Shown here: piece after piece, positions 18,328 through 27,019 of the stretch
Layout: each line of letters opens with the position of its first letter
Position numbering within the stretch: the stretch's first letter is position 1
Source of the DNA: Crocosphaera watsonii WH 8501
Lineage (GTDB): Bacteria; Cyanobacteriota; Cyanobacteriia; Cyanobacteriales; Microcystaceae
NCBI RefSeq assembly: GCF_000167195.1
Contig: NZ_AADV02000002.1
Location: 276,269 to 340,268, forward strand
Direction: 5' to 3'
Length of the DNA: 64,000 bases
Position numbers and translations under genes: made by a program
Notes under the pieces: model-generated
What the model was told of the DNA's origin: nothing
Databases searched by the model: none
What the model saw: the letters and a program-made list of their open reading frames with translations, nothing else

Positions 18328-19591
18328 TAGGAGTTACGCATTGACAAATTAACTTAAATATGAGTAGCTTTAAAGAGAGACAACGATCGCTAATTATTAG
18401 AGTCATTAAAATTGACGTAATAATAACAATAACTAATCTATAAATTAGGCTGATAATTTCAAATTTATTTGCTCTAAAATAAAATTCCGATTAACTTCAA
18501 TAGACAATTCTCTTTGGAGTTGATACCAATTATCAATTAACTCATTAGCTCTCATTAATTCAAGTTTAATAAAAGCCCGTAAAGAACTAAAGAAATGGGT
18601 CAATATAGCTTCTGATTTTCTGACTATAAATTTATTGATACCACATAATTGTTTGAGCGCACGATGGTAACATTCAATAATCCAATGAGTTGTTTTCAAC
18701 AAAGTAAATAGAGTTTTATCTGTTTCTCTTAAGTCTTTATTTTCTTTGTCAAATAAAATATAAAAACGAAGCATCCCGTTTTTGAAATGTTTCTTAAATA
18801 CTTTAACTTCGCCAAACTCTTTTAAGTAAACAATTGTCCCATTTTCCTCTATTTCTAAGCTTTCAACGGATTGATATTGTCCTTTAACGATTGATACTTG
18901 TCGATTTTTAGCTATTCCTATCATGAAACCTAATTCTTGTTTTTTCAAAAATTTAAGGTTCTCTTTAGATGAATACCAACTATCACCAGTTACATAAATT
19001 GGCCTCAGTCCCCAAGCTAAAACTTCCGATAGCATCATCCGAAAATAATCATTTTTAGACAGATTATCTTCTTTATCATAAAGTCGATAATTTAGAGGGA
19101 CTGAAATTCCATTAGGGTCAGTATATAATAAAGTAACTAAATTAATTCCTTTGATAGTTTTATGTTTATTTCCTGACCAGAAATAACCAATAAATTTACT
19201 TAATTTAGGATTACTATAAAGTTTTTCAATGACTGTATCATCAATACTTAAGGTTCCCCCACTCAGTTCAATGTGCTGTTTAAATTCATTGAATAAATCA
19301 ACAGGTTTATAGCTTTCTCTTAATAAAAAACGGTTAACACTATCATGAGATAAATCCTCAAATATCTCGGATAAACGATTACAACCCGAATATTTGGATT
19401 CAGCAATTAAATAGTAAGTATAGAGTTCTAAATGACATTTAGCCGTTGATTTCTTCGTTATAGTTCGGATATCTACCTCCAGTTCTTATAATCCTCTCTA
19501 TTTTATCAGTTTTTTGCTTTTTGTTAACAGCGATAGCTTTCTCTGTTTGGACTATGCACATTGTAAACCATCTGTCAATGCGTAACTCCTA
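18328..19591. mobile_element. IS701/IS4-like insertion sequence with 18-19-bp perfect ends
   Basis: Inverted repeats TAGGAGTTACGCATTGACA at 18328-18346 and 19573-19591 are perfect and enclose one transposase gene on the minus strand. If the ends are taken as AGGAGTT..., a 3-bp AGT flanks both sides; as GGAGTT..., a TA does, so the target duplication is ambiguous. The element sits at the broken 3' end of the transglutaminase gene. Confidence 0.88.
18445..19476 (-). CDS. DDE transposase of the 18328-19591 IS
   Basis: The frame stays open from a stop near 19483 down to 18445, giving about 343 residues. Motifs fit a DDE/IS701-like enzyme: LSIDDTVIEKLY (first Asp), YVTGDSWYSSKENLKFL (second Asp), and THWIIECYHRALKQLCGI (Glu). 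No ATG lies near the expected start: a good GGAGG at ~19477-19481 precedes only GTA/GAT/ATC codons, so initiation may be non-standard or the start codon mutated. The first in-frame ATG is at 19038, which would remove the first catalytic Asp. Confidence 0.75.
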   Translation of the reverse strand, partial: VDIRTITKKSTAKCHLELYTYYLIAESKYSGCNRLSEIFEDLSHDSVNRFLLRESYKPVDLFNEFKQHIELSGGTLSIDDTVIEKLYSNPKLSKFIGYFWSGNKHKTIKGINLVTLLYTDPNGISVPLNYRLYDKEDNLSKNDYFRMMLSEVLAWGLRPIYVTGDSWYSSKENLKFLKKQELGFMIGIAKNRQVSIVKGQYQSVESLEIEENGTIVYLKEFGEVKVFKKHFKNGMLRFYILFDKENKDLRETDKTLFTLLKTTHWIIECYHRALKQLCGINKFIVRKSEAILTHFFSSLRAFIKLELMRANELIDNWYQLQRELSIEVNRNFILEQINLKLSA

Positions 19592-20314
19592 GTACCAATA
19601 ACCTTGTATTTTAGCTGCATTCCAAGCGTGTCCCTGTCCATAAAAATTGCTTATTTATGTTCGAGAATCACCAACAATAATAAGAATTTCTTCATTAATT
19701 GCTTTACTTAATGCCATTAATAAATTAGCATATCCTTGACAAACTGCTTGACGAGTTTTAAATACAGTTTGAGGATCTTGAGGTGGATATTCTCCTGAAA
19801 AATAAGCATCTGCATCATAAGAAATACGAGTCGCTACATAATCATGAAGTGCTTTAATTCTTTGAAAAGGATCAGATTCATGATCAGCGATATAATTAGC
19901 AACAGATTTAATGCTAACCTCTTCATTAGCGGGAATATTCATAACCAGAGGATGAGGTTTATTTCTATTTGATAACCATAGATTTTTGTCAGCTATGGTT
20001 ATGGGTTTTTCAACTTTAGTAAAAACTGTACTATTATAAATTTCTGTTATCTGATAACTTTGATTACCTTGAGTATAATTTTGAGTATAATAAACGAGTG
20101 TTGCAATAGCTATGAGATAACCTAGCAAATGTTGTAAATTAACTCGTCTCCAATAACGTTTGATTCTATCTAGAAAATTAGGACGACGAGGAACAAAATA
20201 AGAATATTGACGACGCTTTTTTATTTTTTGTTGACGAATTGTATAAATAAGATAAGCAACTAAAAGAAGAGTAATAGCAATTAAAATACCGATAATTATA
20301 TAAAATATAACCAT
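19592..20314 (-). pseudogene. Transglutaminase-like membrane protein, truncated
   Basis: The intact frame gives 219 residues: an N-terminal membrane helix (residues ~2-27), a basic stretch, a second hydrophobic segment (~64-80), and a transglutaminase-like domain with the catalytic cysteine in RQAVCQGYANLLMAL. A TAA stop at 19655-19657 follows GDSRT. In the same frame beyond it, coding similarity continues (YGQGHAWNAAKIQGYWY, including the expected catalytic His) until the IS begins at 19591. The catalytic Asp region is missing, so the protein cannot be active as a transglutaminase. The 5' end looks intact. Confidence 0.75.
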
Positions 20315-20610
20315 TATTGATCAATGTCTCTAACTATTAAGCTATTGATAGTATTCCCAAACAATACTGAAAATTATAATGTTCAACTATCTTTACAAAA
20401 GAAACAGGGATTTTACTTAATTCACCACTTATAATCAAGATGTAATTTAAAAATTCAGCAATTGTACTGTTTTCTACTCAGTATATACTTAGGGATAATA
20501 AGTGTGATAAGCTGTTTAATAGTAGTTAATGTTACTTTTAACTTATTGTTCCTAACCATTTCTGTTATTTAATTTTATCCTCTATCTTTTATTATTGAGG
20601 AAATAGTCAA

Positions 20611-21972
20611 TTGCAATTTCAACCTAGATCCTGTCATAATGAAAGGGAAGTAGAGAGTAAGCTAATTGTTCAATATTTGCTCCCAAAATTAGGGTATTCT
20701 TCTGATAACTGGTATCAAGAAGTAAGCTATGGAAATATTCGTTTAGATTTTTCAACCGTTGCTGTTAAAAAAATGAAAAATCTTTCTTCTTGTGTTGTCA
20801 TTGAAGCGAAACATCCTAGAGAAAATTTAGATCATCATGTGCGTCGTTTGGGACATTATTTGATGAAAACTAAAAGTTTTTATGGAGTGTTAACCAATGG
20901 GAAAGAATTCCGTATTTATCAGCGATCGCAGGATAAATTAAAGTTTCTCTTTTGTTGTCAAGGAGAGAATATTGCTAACAATCTCAACAAAATCAATGCT
21001 TTGATTGGTAAAGAGAGTTTAACCAAGAGATTATCTACTTGTCAAGCTGTTTATGTCCCGAAAGTTTCTCAATCACCTATTAAGGAGTTACCTAAAAAAT
21101 CTATGAAAGTTATTGCTGTTTACCACCATAAAGGTGGTGTCGGAAAAACCACCGTAGCTACTAATTTAGCTGCTGCTTTTAGTAACCAAGGAAAACGAGT
21201 TTTATTGATTGATATTGATGCTCAAGCAAACACAATTTTTGCTACTGGTTTAATTAAATTTCAGTTCGATGATGACGATGATTTGAAAGATAAAAATGTC
21301 TTTCATTTACTACACAACAAACAAATACAAGTTGCTGATGTTGTTAGAAAGTCTCAAGGATTTAACCAACCAGAAGTTGATGTGATTCCCTCTCATATTA
21401 CATTAATTGAACGTCAACGTGATTTATTAAAGAAAGCTGCTAGTGCTTTCAGATTAGCTAATAAATTAAACTTAGTTGAAAACAATTATGATTTTGTGCT
21501 TATTGATACACCTCCATCTCTAGATTTATATGCACAAGCTGCATTAATTGCTGCTGATAGTTTAATTATCCCTTCTGACTTAAAGCCATTTTCTAATCAA
21601 GGTTTAAATAGTGTAAAAAATTTCATTGATGAGGTAATTAACTCTAGCAAAGAAGAATTAAATAAACCATTACTAAAAATCATGGGTGTTTTACCGTCTA
21701 AAATTTCTACTCATCATAAATATCTTCAGTATACATTTCCCAAACAAAGACGAGTTATTTCTGATAACTACAATTTTCCTATAATGGAAAACACAATTTC
21801 TGAAAGAATGTCTTTATCTCAATGTATTAACCAAAGTATAACAGTAGGAGATTTAGAAATTCCCGATCCTAAATCAATTTTTAATTACGCAAATAATGTT
21901 TCTTCTGCAAATACCTCTGCTGCTGAGTTTGAATCATTAGCTATTGAAATATTAGAAAAAATAGGAGCTTAA
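20611..21972 (+). CDS. PD-(D/E)XK nuclease-like domain fused to ParA ATPase
   Basis: The 453-residue protein has two parts. Residues ~8-108 look like the HsdR N-terminal nuclease-like domain: EREVESKLIVQYLLPKLGY (Glu15), NIRLDF (Asp46), VVIEAKHP (Glu65, Lys67) and YGVLTNGKEFRIY. Residues ~165-453 are a ParA/MinD ATPase with deviant Walker A HHKGGVGKTT (174-181), LLIDIDAQANT, and DFVLIDTPPSLD. Start is TTG with a GAGG upstream. A Met at 165 could produce the ATPase alone. The ParB-like gene follows after 5 bp. ParA proteins position DNA; joining one to a nuclease-like domain is unusual, suggesting plasmid-like maintenance or defence, which is inference. Confidence 0.88.
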   Translation: MQFQPRSCHNEREVESKLIVQYLLPKLGYSSDNWYQEVSYGNIRLDFSTVAVKKMKNLSSCVVIEAKHPRENLDHHVRRLGHYLMKTKSFYGVLTNGKEFRIYQRSQDKLKFLFCCQGENIANNLNKINALIGKESLTKRLSTCQAVYVPKVSQSPIKELPKKSMKVIAVYHHKGGVGKTTVATNLAAAFSNQGKRVLLIDIDAQANTIFATGLIKFQFDDDDDLKDKNVFHLLHNKQIQVADVVRKSQGFNQPEVDVIPSHITLIERQRDLLKKAASAFRLANKLNLVENNYDFVLIDTPPSLDLYAQAALIAADSLIIPSDLKPFSNQGLNSVKNFIDEVINSSKEELNKPLLKIMGVLPSKISTHHKYLQYTFPKQRRVISDNYNFPIMENTISERMSLSQCINQSITVGDLEIPDPKSIFNYANNVSSANTSAAEFESLAIEILEKIGA

Positions 21973-21977
21973 TAATC

Positions 21978-22829
21978 ATGGATTTTTTCTTAATTGATGT
22001 TGATACCATTAAGTGTTCTATACCTTATTCTAAAGTACAAGACTACGAGAGACAAATTGATCGGCTTGCTAATCTTATCTTAGATTCTGAAGGGATTATT
22101 AATCCTGTATTTGTTAAAAAAATTGGTTCTAATTCTTATGAATTAGTTTATGGAGAAATAGAATACTATGCTATGATGAAAGTCGGCAAAATAGATCCAG
22201 AAAAGGGAGAATCTATTGCGGCATTTATCATTAAGGAAGATCAACAAGAATTAATTAAACAACAGATTTATTTTTTGCGAAAATCTTTATCAAATGAAAA
22301 AAGTACAGAGGAAAGTCAATCATTAAATAGTGAGTTAGTCTCAACTGTAAATAGTAACTATAATAAGTCAAATTCAGTACAGAAAGACATTCATCAAATC
22401 CATGAACAATTAGAATCTCTCATAGAAATGAATACAGCAAAAGGATTGAAAAGGTTACTCAGAAAACAGCTAGAAAGTATTATTACTGAAGCTGAGACAA
22501 AGAGTAAACAAGAAGCAATACAATACCTTAAAAATTCCCAAGCTGAATTACTATATCAAAAAAATAAAATTGATGATCAAATACTAGAACTAAGTAAAGT
22601 CAATTTAATGGATACAACTTATGATCAATTATCTACACTGATGCAACAAGCAGGAAGTAATATCACTCAAATAAATGCTAGTTGGAAAGCTGTTGAATAT
22701 TGGCGAAAATCTGATCAAGAATTAACTTGGGATAATTTGAAAAAATTCACAGTTAATAAGTCCAAAGAAAAGATAAAAGGGTTTGCCATTGGGACTTACC
22801 AAACTTTAAAAAAAGTTGCTTATTTGTAA
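21978..22829 (+). CDS. ParB-like protein with coiled-coil C-terminus
   Basis: The 283-residue protein starts with a ParB/sulfiredoxin-like segment: VQDYERQIDRLANLILDSEG, INPVFVKKIGSNSYELVYGE, and IEYYAMMKVG. This fits the 'GxxxPIxV...YELIaGErRyxA' pattern of ParB N-domains, though GEIEYY replaces the usual GERR, so CTPase activity may be lost. Residues ~120-215 are strongly helical/coiled coil; no helix-turn-helix is obvious. It begins 5 bp after the nuclease-ParA gene, so they form an operon. Role as partner of that protein is likely; DNA site unknown. Confidence 0.75.
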   Translation: MDFFLIDVDTIKCSIPYSKVQDYERQIDRLANLILDSEGIINPVFVKKIGSNSYELVYGEIEYYAMMKVGKIDPEKGESIAAFIIKEDQQELIKQQIYFLRKSLSNEKSTEESQSLNSELVSTVNSNYNKSNSVQKDIHQIHEQLESLIEMNTAKGLKRLLRKQLESIITEAETKSKQEAIQYLKNSQAELLYQKNKIDDQILELSKVNLMDTTYDQLSTLMQQAGSNITQINASWKAVEYWRKSDQELTWDNLKKFTVNKSKEKIKGFAIGTYQTLKKVAYL

Positions 22830-22864
22830 CTTTTAAACCCTTCAAGTTAATCATTGGATAATAC

Positions 22865-22890
22865 TAGGGACATAATCTATTATGTCCCTA
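22865..22890. repeat. Dispersed palindrome (GGACATAAT family), copy 2
   Basis: Perfect 12-bp arms TAGGGACATAAT/ATTATGTCCCTA with a 2-base loop, 36 bp after the ParB-like gene. Related copy at 2953-2978. It could act as a 3' mRNA hairpin, but its recurrence favours a mobile palindrome. Confidence 0.7.
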
Positions 22891-22968
22891 AATACCGCTA
22901 TAATATTGAAAGAAAGAATATATAGTTAATTCAAATAATATCTTCTTAATAGGAAGACTAATTAAACC

Positions 22969-23247
22969 ATGTCAACCAAAGAACAGCTACTAAAAGAAAT
23001 TGAACAATCTCCTGACTATCTCATCGAAGAAGTCTTAAACTTCCTACTCTTTGTTAAACTTCGTTTAAAACAAAAAATAACTACTAATACTAATTTAGAA
23101 ACCCATTCTATCCAAGAAAATTCTATTTTAGAAATGATAGATGAAATCACCCAAGATATTCCAGAAAGTGAACTGGAACAACTCCCAACTGATTTCTCTA
23201 AAAATTTAGATCATTACTTATACGGTTTACCAAAAGTTGAAGAATGA
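22969..23247 (+). CDS. DUF2281-like antitoxin of a VapBC-type pair
   Basis: A 92-residue acidic protein beginning MSTKEQLLKEIEQSPDYLIEEVLNFLLFVK, the pattern of DUF2281-like antitoxins that precede PIN-domain toxins in cyanobacteria. Its TGA overlaps the ATG of a PIN-toxin stub (ATGA at 23244-23247), the usual coupled arrangement. Since the toxin is reduced to a few residues, the antitoxin is now probably an orphan. It may share a transcript with the ParAB-like operon 140 bp upstream. Confidence 0.75.
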   Translation: MSTKEQLLKEIEQSPDYLIEEVLNFLLFVKLRLKQKITTNTNLETHSIQENSILEMIDEITQDIPESELEQLPTDFSKNLDHYLYGLPKVEE

Positions 23248-23312
23248 AGACAGTATTTGCAGATACTTTGCAGCCTATCGATAACTTGAAGATACTTTAT
23301 AATAATAATTAA
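23244..23312 (+). pseudogene. PIN-domain (VapC-like) toxin stub
   Basis: The frame starts MKTVFADT, the exact kind of start seen in cyanobacterial VapC toxins (first catalytic Asp in FADT), then runs into unrelated residues and stops after 22 codons. The start overlaps the antitoxin stop by ATGA. The rest of a ~135-residue PIN domain is absent; the amidohydrolase gene starts 33 bp later. Clear remnant of a deleted toxin. Confidence 0.6.
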
Positions 23313-23344
23313 CCTCAAACAATGCCAAATCCTCACCGTTTCCT

Positions 23345-24523
23345 ATGCTGTCCCAAATAAAAACCCTTGCTGAAGAACTTGCACCCAGATTAATCGAAAT
23401 ACGTCGTCATTTCCACTCACATCCAGAATTAAGCGGACAAGAATACCAAACCGCAGCCTACGTTTCAGGGGTTCTCTCATCCTATGGTATTCACGTACAA
23501 GAAGCCGTAGGAAAAACAGGGGTTGTCGGCAACTTAGAAGGAAATGGTACAAAAAAAGGAATTTTAGCCATCCGCACCGATATGGACGCTCTACCCATCG
23601 AAGAAAGGACAAAACTAGAGTTTGCCTCATGTAAGTCTGGGGTAATGCACGCCTGTGGCCACGATGTCCATACCACCCTTGGCCTAGGAACTGCCATGAT
23701 TTTAGCCCAGTTACGAGACCAATTACCCGGTAACATCCGCTTCCTATTCCAACCCGCCGAAGAAATCGCCCAAGGAGCAAGCTGGATGGTTCAAGATGGG
23801 GCGATGCGAGATGTGGATAGCATTTTTGGAGTTCATGTCTTTCCCTCCCTTACAGCCCGTTCTGTGGGCATTAGGTACGGAGCCTTAACCGCAGCAGCAG
23901 ATGATATTGAAATCTTTATCCAAGGAGAGTCCGGCCACGGGGCCCGTCCCCACGAAGCGGTTGATGCTATCTGGATCGCATCCCAGGTTATTACCACCCT
24001 ACAACAAGCTATCAGTCGCACCCAGAACCCTCTACGTCCCCTAGTTTTGACCATTGGCCAAATAACAGGAGGCCGCGCCCCCAATGTCATCGCCGATCAA
24101 GTAAGAATGGCCGGAACCGTGCGATCGCTCCATCCAGAAACCCATGCTAACTTACCAGAGTGGATAGAAGGCATTATTGCCAATGTCTGTAATGCTTACA
24201 ACGCCAAGTATGAAATGAACTATCGTCGGGGAGTGCCTTCGGTCCAAAATGACATTAACCTGACACAAATAATAGAAAGTGCTTGTCGAGAAGCATGGGG
24301 CAATGATCTTGTCGAGATATTACCCGAACCCTCCCTAGGGGCCGAAGATTTTGCCTTATACCTAGAACACGCCCCCGGCACAATGTTTCGCTTAGGGGTA
24401 GGCCACGAGAAAAAAGATAACTATCCCTTGCATCATCCCTTATTTGAAGTAGATGAGTCAGCCATTGTTACCGGGGTTGTTACCTTAGCTTACTCCGCTT
24501 GTAAATATTGGGGAATACAGTAA
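23345..24523 (+). CDS. M20-family amidohydrolase (N-acyl-amino-acid/hippurate hydrolase type)
   Basis: The 392-residue protein has M20D signatures: HFHSHPELSGQEYQTA near the N-terminus, MHACGHDVHTTLGLG with metal-binding residues, PAEEIAQGASWMV with the catalytic Glu, a lid domain, and a late metal His in PLHHPLFEVDE. These enzymes cleave N-acylated amino acids or related amides in the cytosol; the substrate cannot be told. Length is typical and the frame intact. Its start overlaps no neighbour. Confidence 0.93.
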   Translation: MLSQIKTLAEELAPRLIEIRRHFHSHPELSGQEYQTAAYVSGVLSSYGIHVQEAVGKTGVVGNLEGNGTKKGILAIRTDMDALPIEERTKLEFASCKSGVMHACGHDVHTTLGLGTAMILAQLRDQLPGNIRFLFQPAEEIAQGASWMVQDGAMRDVDSIFGVHVFPSLTARSVGIRYGALTAAADDIEIFIQGESGHGARPHEAVDAIWIASQVITTLQQAISRTQNPLRPLVLTIGQITGGRAPNVIADQVRMAGTVRSLHPETHANLPEWIEGIIANVCNAYNAKYEMNYRRGVPSVQNDINLTQIIESACREAWGNDLVEILPEPSLGAEDFALYLEHAPGTMFRLGVGHEKKDNYPLHHPLFEVDESAIVTGVVTLAYSACKYWGIQ

Positions 24524-24526
24524 CGT

Positions 24527-24559
24527 GAGTTCGGAGTTCGGAGTTCGGAGTTCGGAGTT
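24527..24559. repeat. GAGTTCG tandem repeat
   Basis: Between four and five copies of the heptamer GAGTTCG directly after the amidohydrolase gene. Short tandem heptamers of this kind are common in cyanobacteria and can vary in copy number. Confidence 0.75.
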
Positions 24560-24585
24560 GTGATTTTTTTAAGGAGAGAATGGGG

Positions 24586-24635
24586 GTGCGATTCGTTCAG
24601 CTAGAAAGCCTGTACTAAATACAGGTGTGTAGCTA
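24586..24635 (+). mobile_element. Group II intron 5' fragment interrupted by IS630-like element
   Basis: The segment starts GTGCGATTCGTT, the typical 5' end of bacterial group II introns, and matches the first ~50 bases of the full intron at 59271. The two copies differ by paired changes: the outer stem is AGCTA/TAGCT here and GGGCTA/TAGCCC there, so the RNA fold is kept. The intron copy ends where the IS630-like element begins; nothing intron-like follows the IS at 26014. It is a dead remnant. Confidence 0.75.
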
Positions 24636-26013
24636 GTGCAGCTTGGCGAAAGTAATCCACCAGATTTTTACAGAAACTTTCGTGACTAGCCACGACAATG
24701 TGTTTCAATGAAACTAACGGAAGAATCTCGAAGTTGATGTCCATGATAAAAGCATTGCCAATTAACCTCTCCAACCTACAGAAAACAGTACTCCAACAAA
24801 TAGTGGGAGGGACAACAAACCCCTATCGCCTTGTTAGACGAGCCAAGCTAATCTTAGCCGCAGCATCAGGAGAGAGCAATAGTTCGATTAGTCGAAGATT
24901 AGAATTAGACCGAGTACAAGTGCGTCAGTGGCGATCGCGATGGTTTGAGGAGAGAGAAAAACTGAGTGCCGCCGAAGAACAACAGGTAACGGAGAAAGCA
25001 TTAATGGTCTTGATCAAAGGAATTTTAAGCGATCGCCCAAGACCTGGAACAACAAAATCCTTTACGGTCGAACAAGTAGTCCAGATTGTAGCGATCGCTT
25101 GTGAAGAATGTGAAAAATCAGACAGACCAGTGAGCCATTGGACACCTTCAGAGTTGGCGGATGAAGCCATAAAAAGAGGAATTGTCGAAAAGATTTCCCC
25201 CCGTAGTGTGGGGCGTTTTTTAAAAAGAAGCGACATTACAACCACATCTCGTTCGTTACTGGTTAAATGCCAAAATTGATGATCCCTTAAAATTTAAAAA
25301 GCAAGTCAAATATATCTGTGAACTTCATCAAGAAGCTAAAACTTTGTTAGAACAAGGAATTCATTTAATTAGTACAGATGAAATGACAGGGATTCAAGCT
25401 CTTGAGAGATTATTTCCGAACAAAAGAATCAAGCCTAAACAAGTAGAAAAAATCGAATTTGAATATGAAAGACACGGAACTTTAAGCTTGATTGCGAACT
25501 GGGATGTGGCAAGAGGAAAAGTTGTTAGTCCCTCTATTGGACCGACAAGAACAGAACAAGATTTTTCTGAACATATCCAGAGAACGATTAAGATTGATGA
25601 AAAAGCAGAATGGATTTTTATTGTAGATCAACTCAACACTCATAAATCGGAAAGCTTAGTCAAATTAGTAGCAGAAAGCTGTGGAATTACTATTGATTTG
25701 GGGAGAAAAGGAAAGGAGGGGATTTTGCAATCTATGGACAGCAGAGCAGATTTTTTATCAGATGAATCTCATCGAATTCGCTTTGTTTATGTTCCCAAAC
25801 ATACATCGTGGCTTAATCAAATTGAGTGTTGGTTTTCGATCTTAGTCAGGCGTTTACTCAAAAGAATTACTGTCCGTTCAACTGAAGAACTATCCCAAAA
25901 AATTCTCAATTTTATTGATTACTTTAATCAACATTTTGCTAAGCCGTTCGTTTGGAAATTTAAGGGCTTTAAAGATCATAAGTGACTGGTTGATTATTTT
26001 TGCCAAGCTGCAC
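24636..26013 (+). mobile_element. IS630-family insertion sequence
   Basis: About 1378 bp with inverted ends GTGCAGCTTGGC... (left) and their complement ending ...GCTGCAC (right), roughly 27 of 30 bases identical including the flanking TA. A TA dinucleotide lies on each side, the target duplication expected for IS630. It carries one transposase gene broken by a frameshift. Confidence 0.9.
24743..25985 (+). pseudogene. IS630-family transposase, frameshifted
   Basis: The first frame (Met at 24743, MIKALPINLS) has an N-terminal HTH (SISRRLELDRVQVRQWRSRW) and runs to 25279. The second frame carries the DDE catalytic core: STDEMTGIQALE, IVDQLNTHKSES, and HTSWLNQIECWFSILVRRLL. Joining them needs a +1 shift near 25237: after FLKRSD the next frame reads LQPHLVRYWLNAKIDDP, the expected family sequence. 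A single inserted A explains this. A programmed -1 shift does not fit, because it would give the wrong frame. Probably inactive unless the base is an error. Confidence 0.85.
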
Positions 26014-26403
26014 TAGTAAAATCAGGTAGTTCATTCATGATAGATTCTTAAGGTAATGTAACAATAAATACTGTGTGGATAGATATATTTTGTCATTGAC
26101 TGACATTGTAGTGGTTTAACACTGTTAAAGCCAATATATTAACCTATCTAAAATTTTGGGTTACGATGGATTTATATATTCTTGTTATAATCTAGATTAT
26201 AATCACGTAACCCACCCTACTATTATCTTAATGATTATCTTAATATTTACTTCTAGAAATAACTTTAACCTTAAATACAGCAACTTAGGGCATAATTGTA
26301 CATTGACCTATAATCATTATCTAGAGCATAGTGGACAGTTTAAAAATTGCACACTTGATTAAAATGAAAGCATAACCTAAATATCTGATTAGGAGTTAAT
26401 ATT
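26014..26403. other. Intergenic region with nested palindromes
   Basis: No convincing gene in 390 bp. It contains an inverted pair GGGTTACG (26158-26165) and CGTAACCC (26206-26213) enclosing a perfect 18-bp palindrome TTATAATCTAGATTATAA (26185-26202). A 68-codon frame across it is not supported by a ribosome-binding site or by composition. The outer pair belongs to the GGTGGGTTA-type dispersed hairpins also seen at 55792-55858. Confidence 0.5.
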
Positions 26404-26847
26404 ATGAAGTCCATTGAAGCACCCCAAAAAACTAATCTTTATGAAACAGATTATATTTTATGGATAGAAGAACAAGTAAAAGCACTAAGTGAACATAACG
26501 AAAAAGCACTTGATTGGTATAATCTAAAAGAGGAGATAAATAGTCTGGGGAAAGAACAAAATAATGCTATTCATAGCCTTTTGAAACAAATTATTATCCA
26601 TAGATTAAAGTTAAATTATACAAATAAAAAGTTATCTAGAAATCACTGGATTAATGAAATAGATGACTTTCAAGATGAAATTGAAAGAAGATTAACGAAA
26701 ACACTTTTAAATAAAATTAATCTTGAAACTGAATATGAACGAGCAAAACGTAAGGTTTTAAGACTTTATAATGTCAAATTACCTGATGTTTGTCCTTATA
26801 CTTTTGAAGAGTTAATGAGAAGATTCCCATATAGCACTACGCATTAA
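26404..26847 (+). CDS. DUF29-family protein
   Basis: The 147-residue protein has the full DUF29 pattern common in cyanobacteria: LYETDYILWIEEQVKAL, DWYNLKEEINSLGKEQ, then a helix with LLKQIIIHRLKLNY, and the C-terminal PYTFEELMR. The family has many paralogs in cyanobacteria and no established function. A ribosome-binding site (AGGAG) precedes the ATG. The last 11 bp overlap the end of the convergent 60-aa gene. Confidence 0.9.
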   Translation: MKSIEAPQKTNLYETDYILWIEEQVKALSEHNEKALDWYNLKEEINSLGKEQNNAIHSLLKQIIIHRLKLNYTNKKLSRNHWINEIDDFQDEIERRLTKTLLNKINLETEYERAKRKVLRLYNVKLPDVCPYTFEELMRRFPYSTTH

Positions 26848-27019
26848 TGGCATCTATTATTTTTCTGAAACTTTCAATACTAGATTTTTGATAATCTTTA
26901 AATAAACAACTAACTAATATTTCTAGGTTGTCTTTATCAGTATCAGAAATACTTTCAAAAACTCGTACTGCTTCAGAATCAAGTTGTAAAGTTAAGGCGG
27001 ATTTTTTCTTGGTTGACAT
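26837..27019 (-). CDS. Small protein, possibly antitoxin-like
   Basis: A 60-residue frame reading MSTKKKSALTLQLDSEAVRVFES..., ending FRKIIDAINA. The basic start, a short strand-like segment (ALTLQLD) and following helices are the pattern of small ribbon-helix-helix or antitoxin proteins, but no partner toxin lies next to it. It overlaps the DUF29 gene end by 11 bp in opposite direction. No strong ribosome-binding site is seen. Confidence 0.5.
   Translation of the reverse strand: MSTKKKSALTLQLDSEAVRVFESISDTDKDNLEILVSCLFKDYQKSSIESFRKIIDAINA

Noticed and set aside
24743-25985. Programmed -1 frameshifting in the IS630 transposase
   Set aside because: A slippery-like T6A5G run is present, but -1 gives the wrong frame and the needed +1 frame has a stop just upstream; an indel fits better.
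26156-26362. 68-codon plus-strand frame
   Set aside because: Covers nested palindromes, no ribosome-binding site, composition not protein-like.
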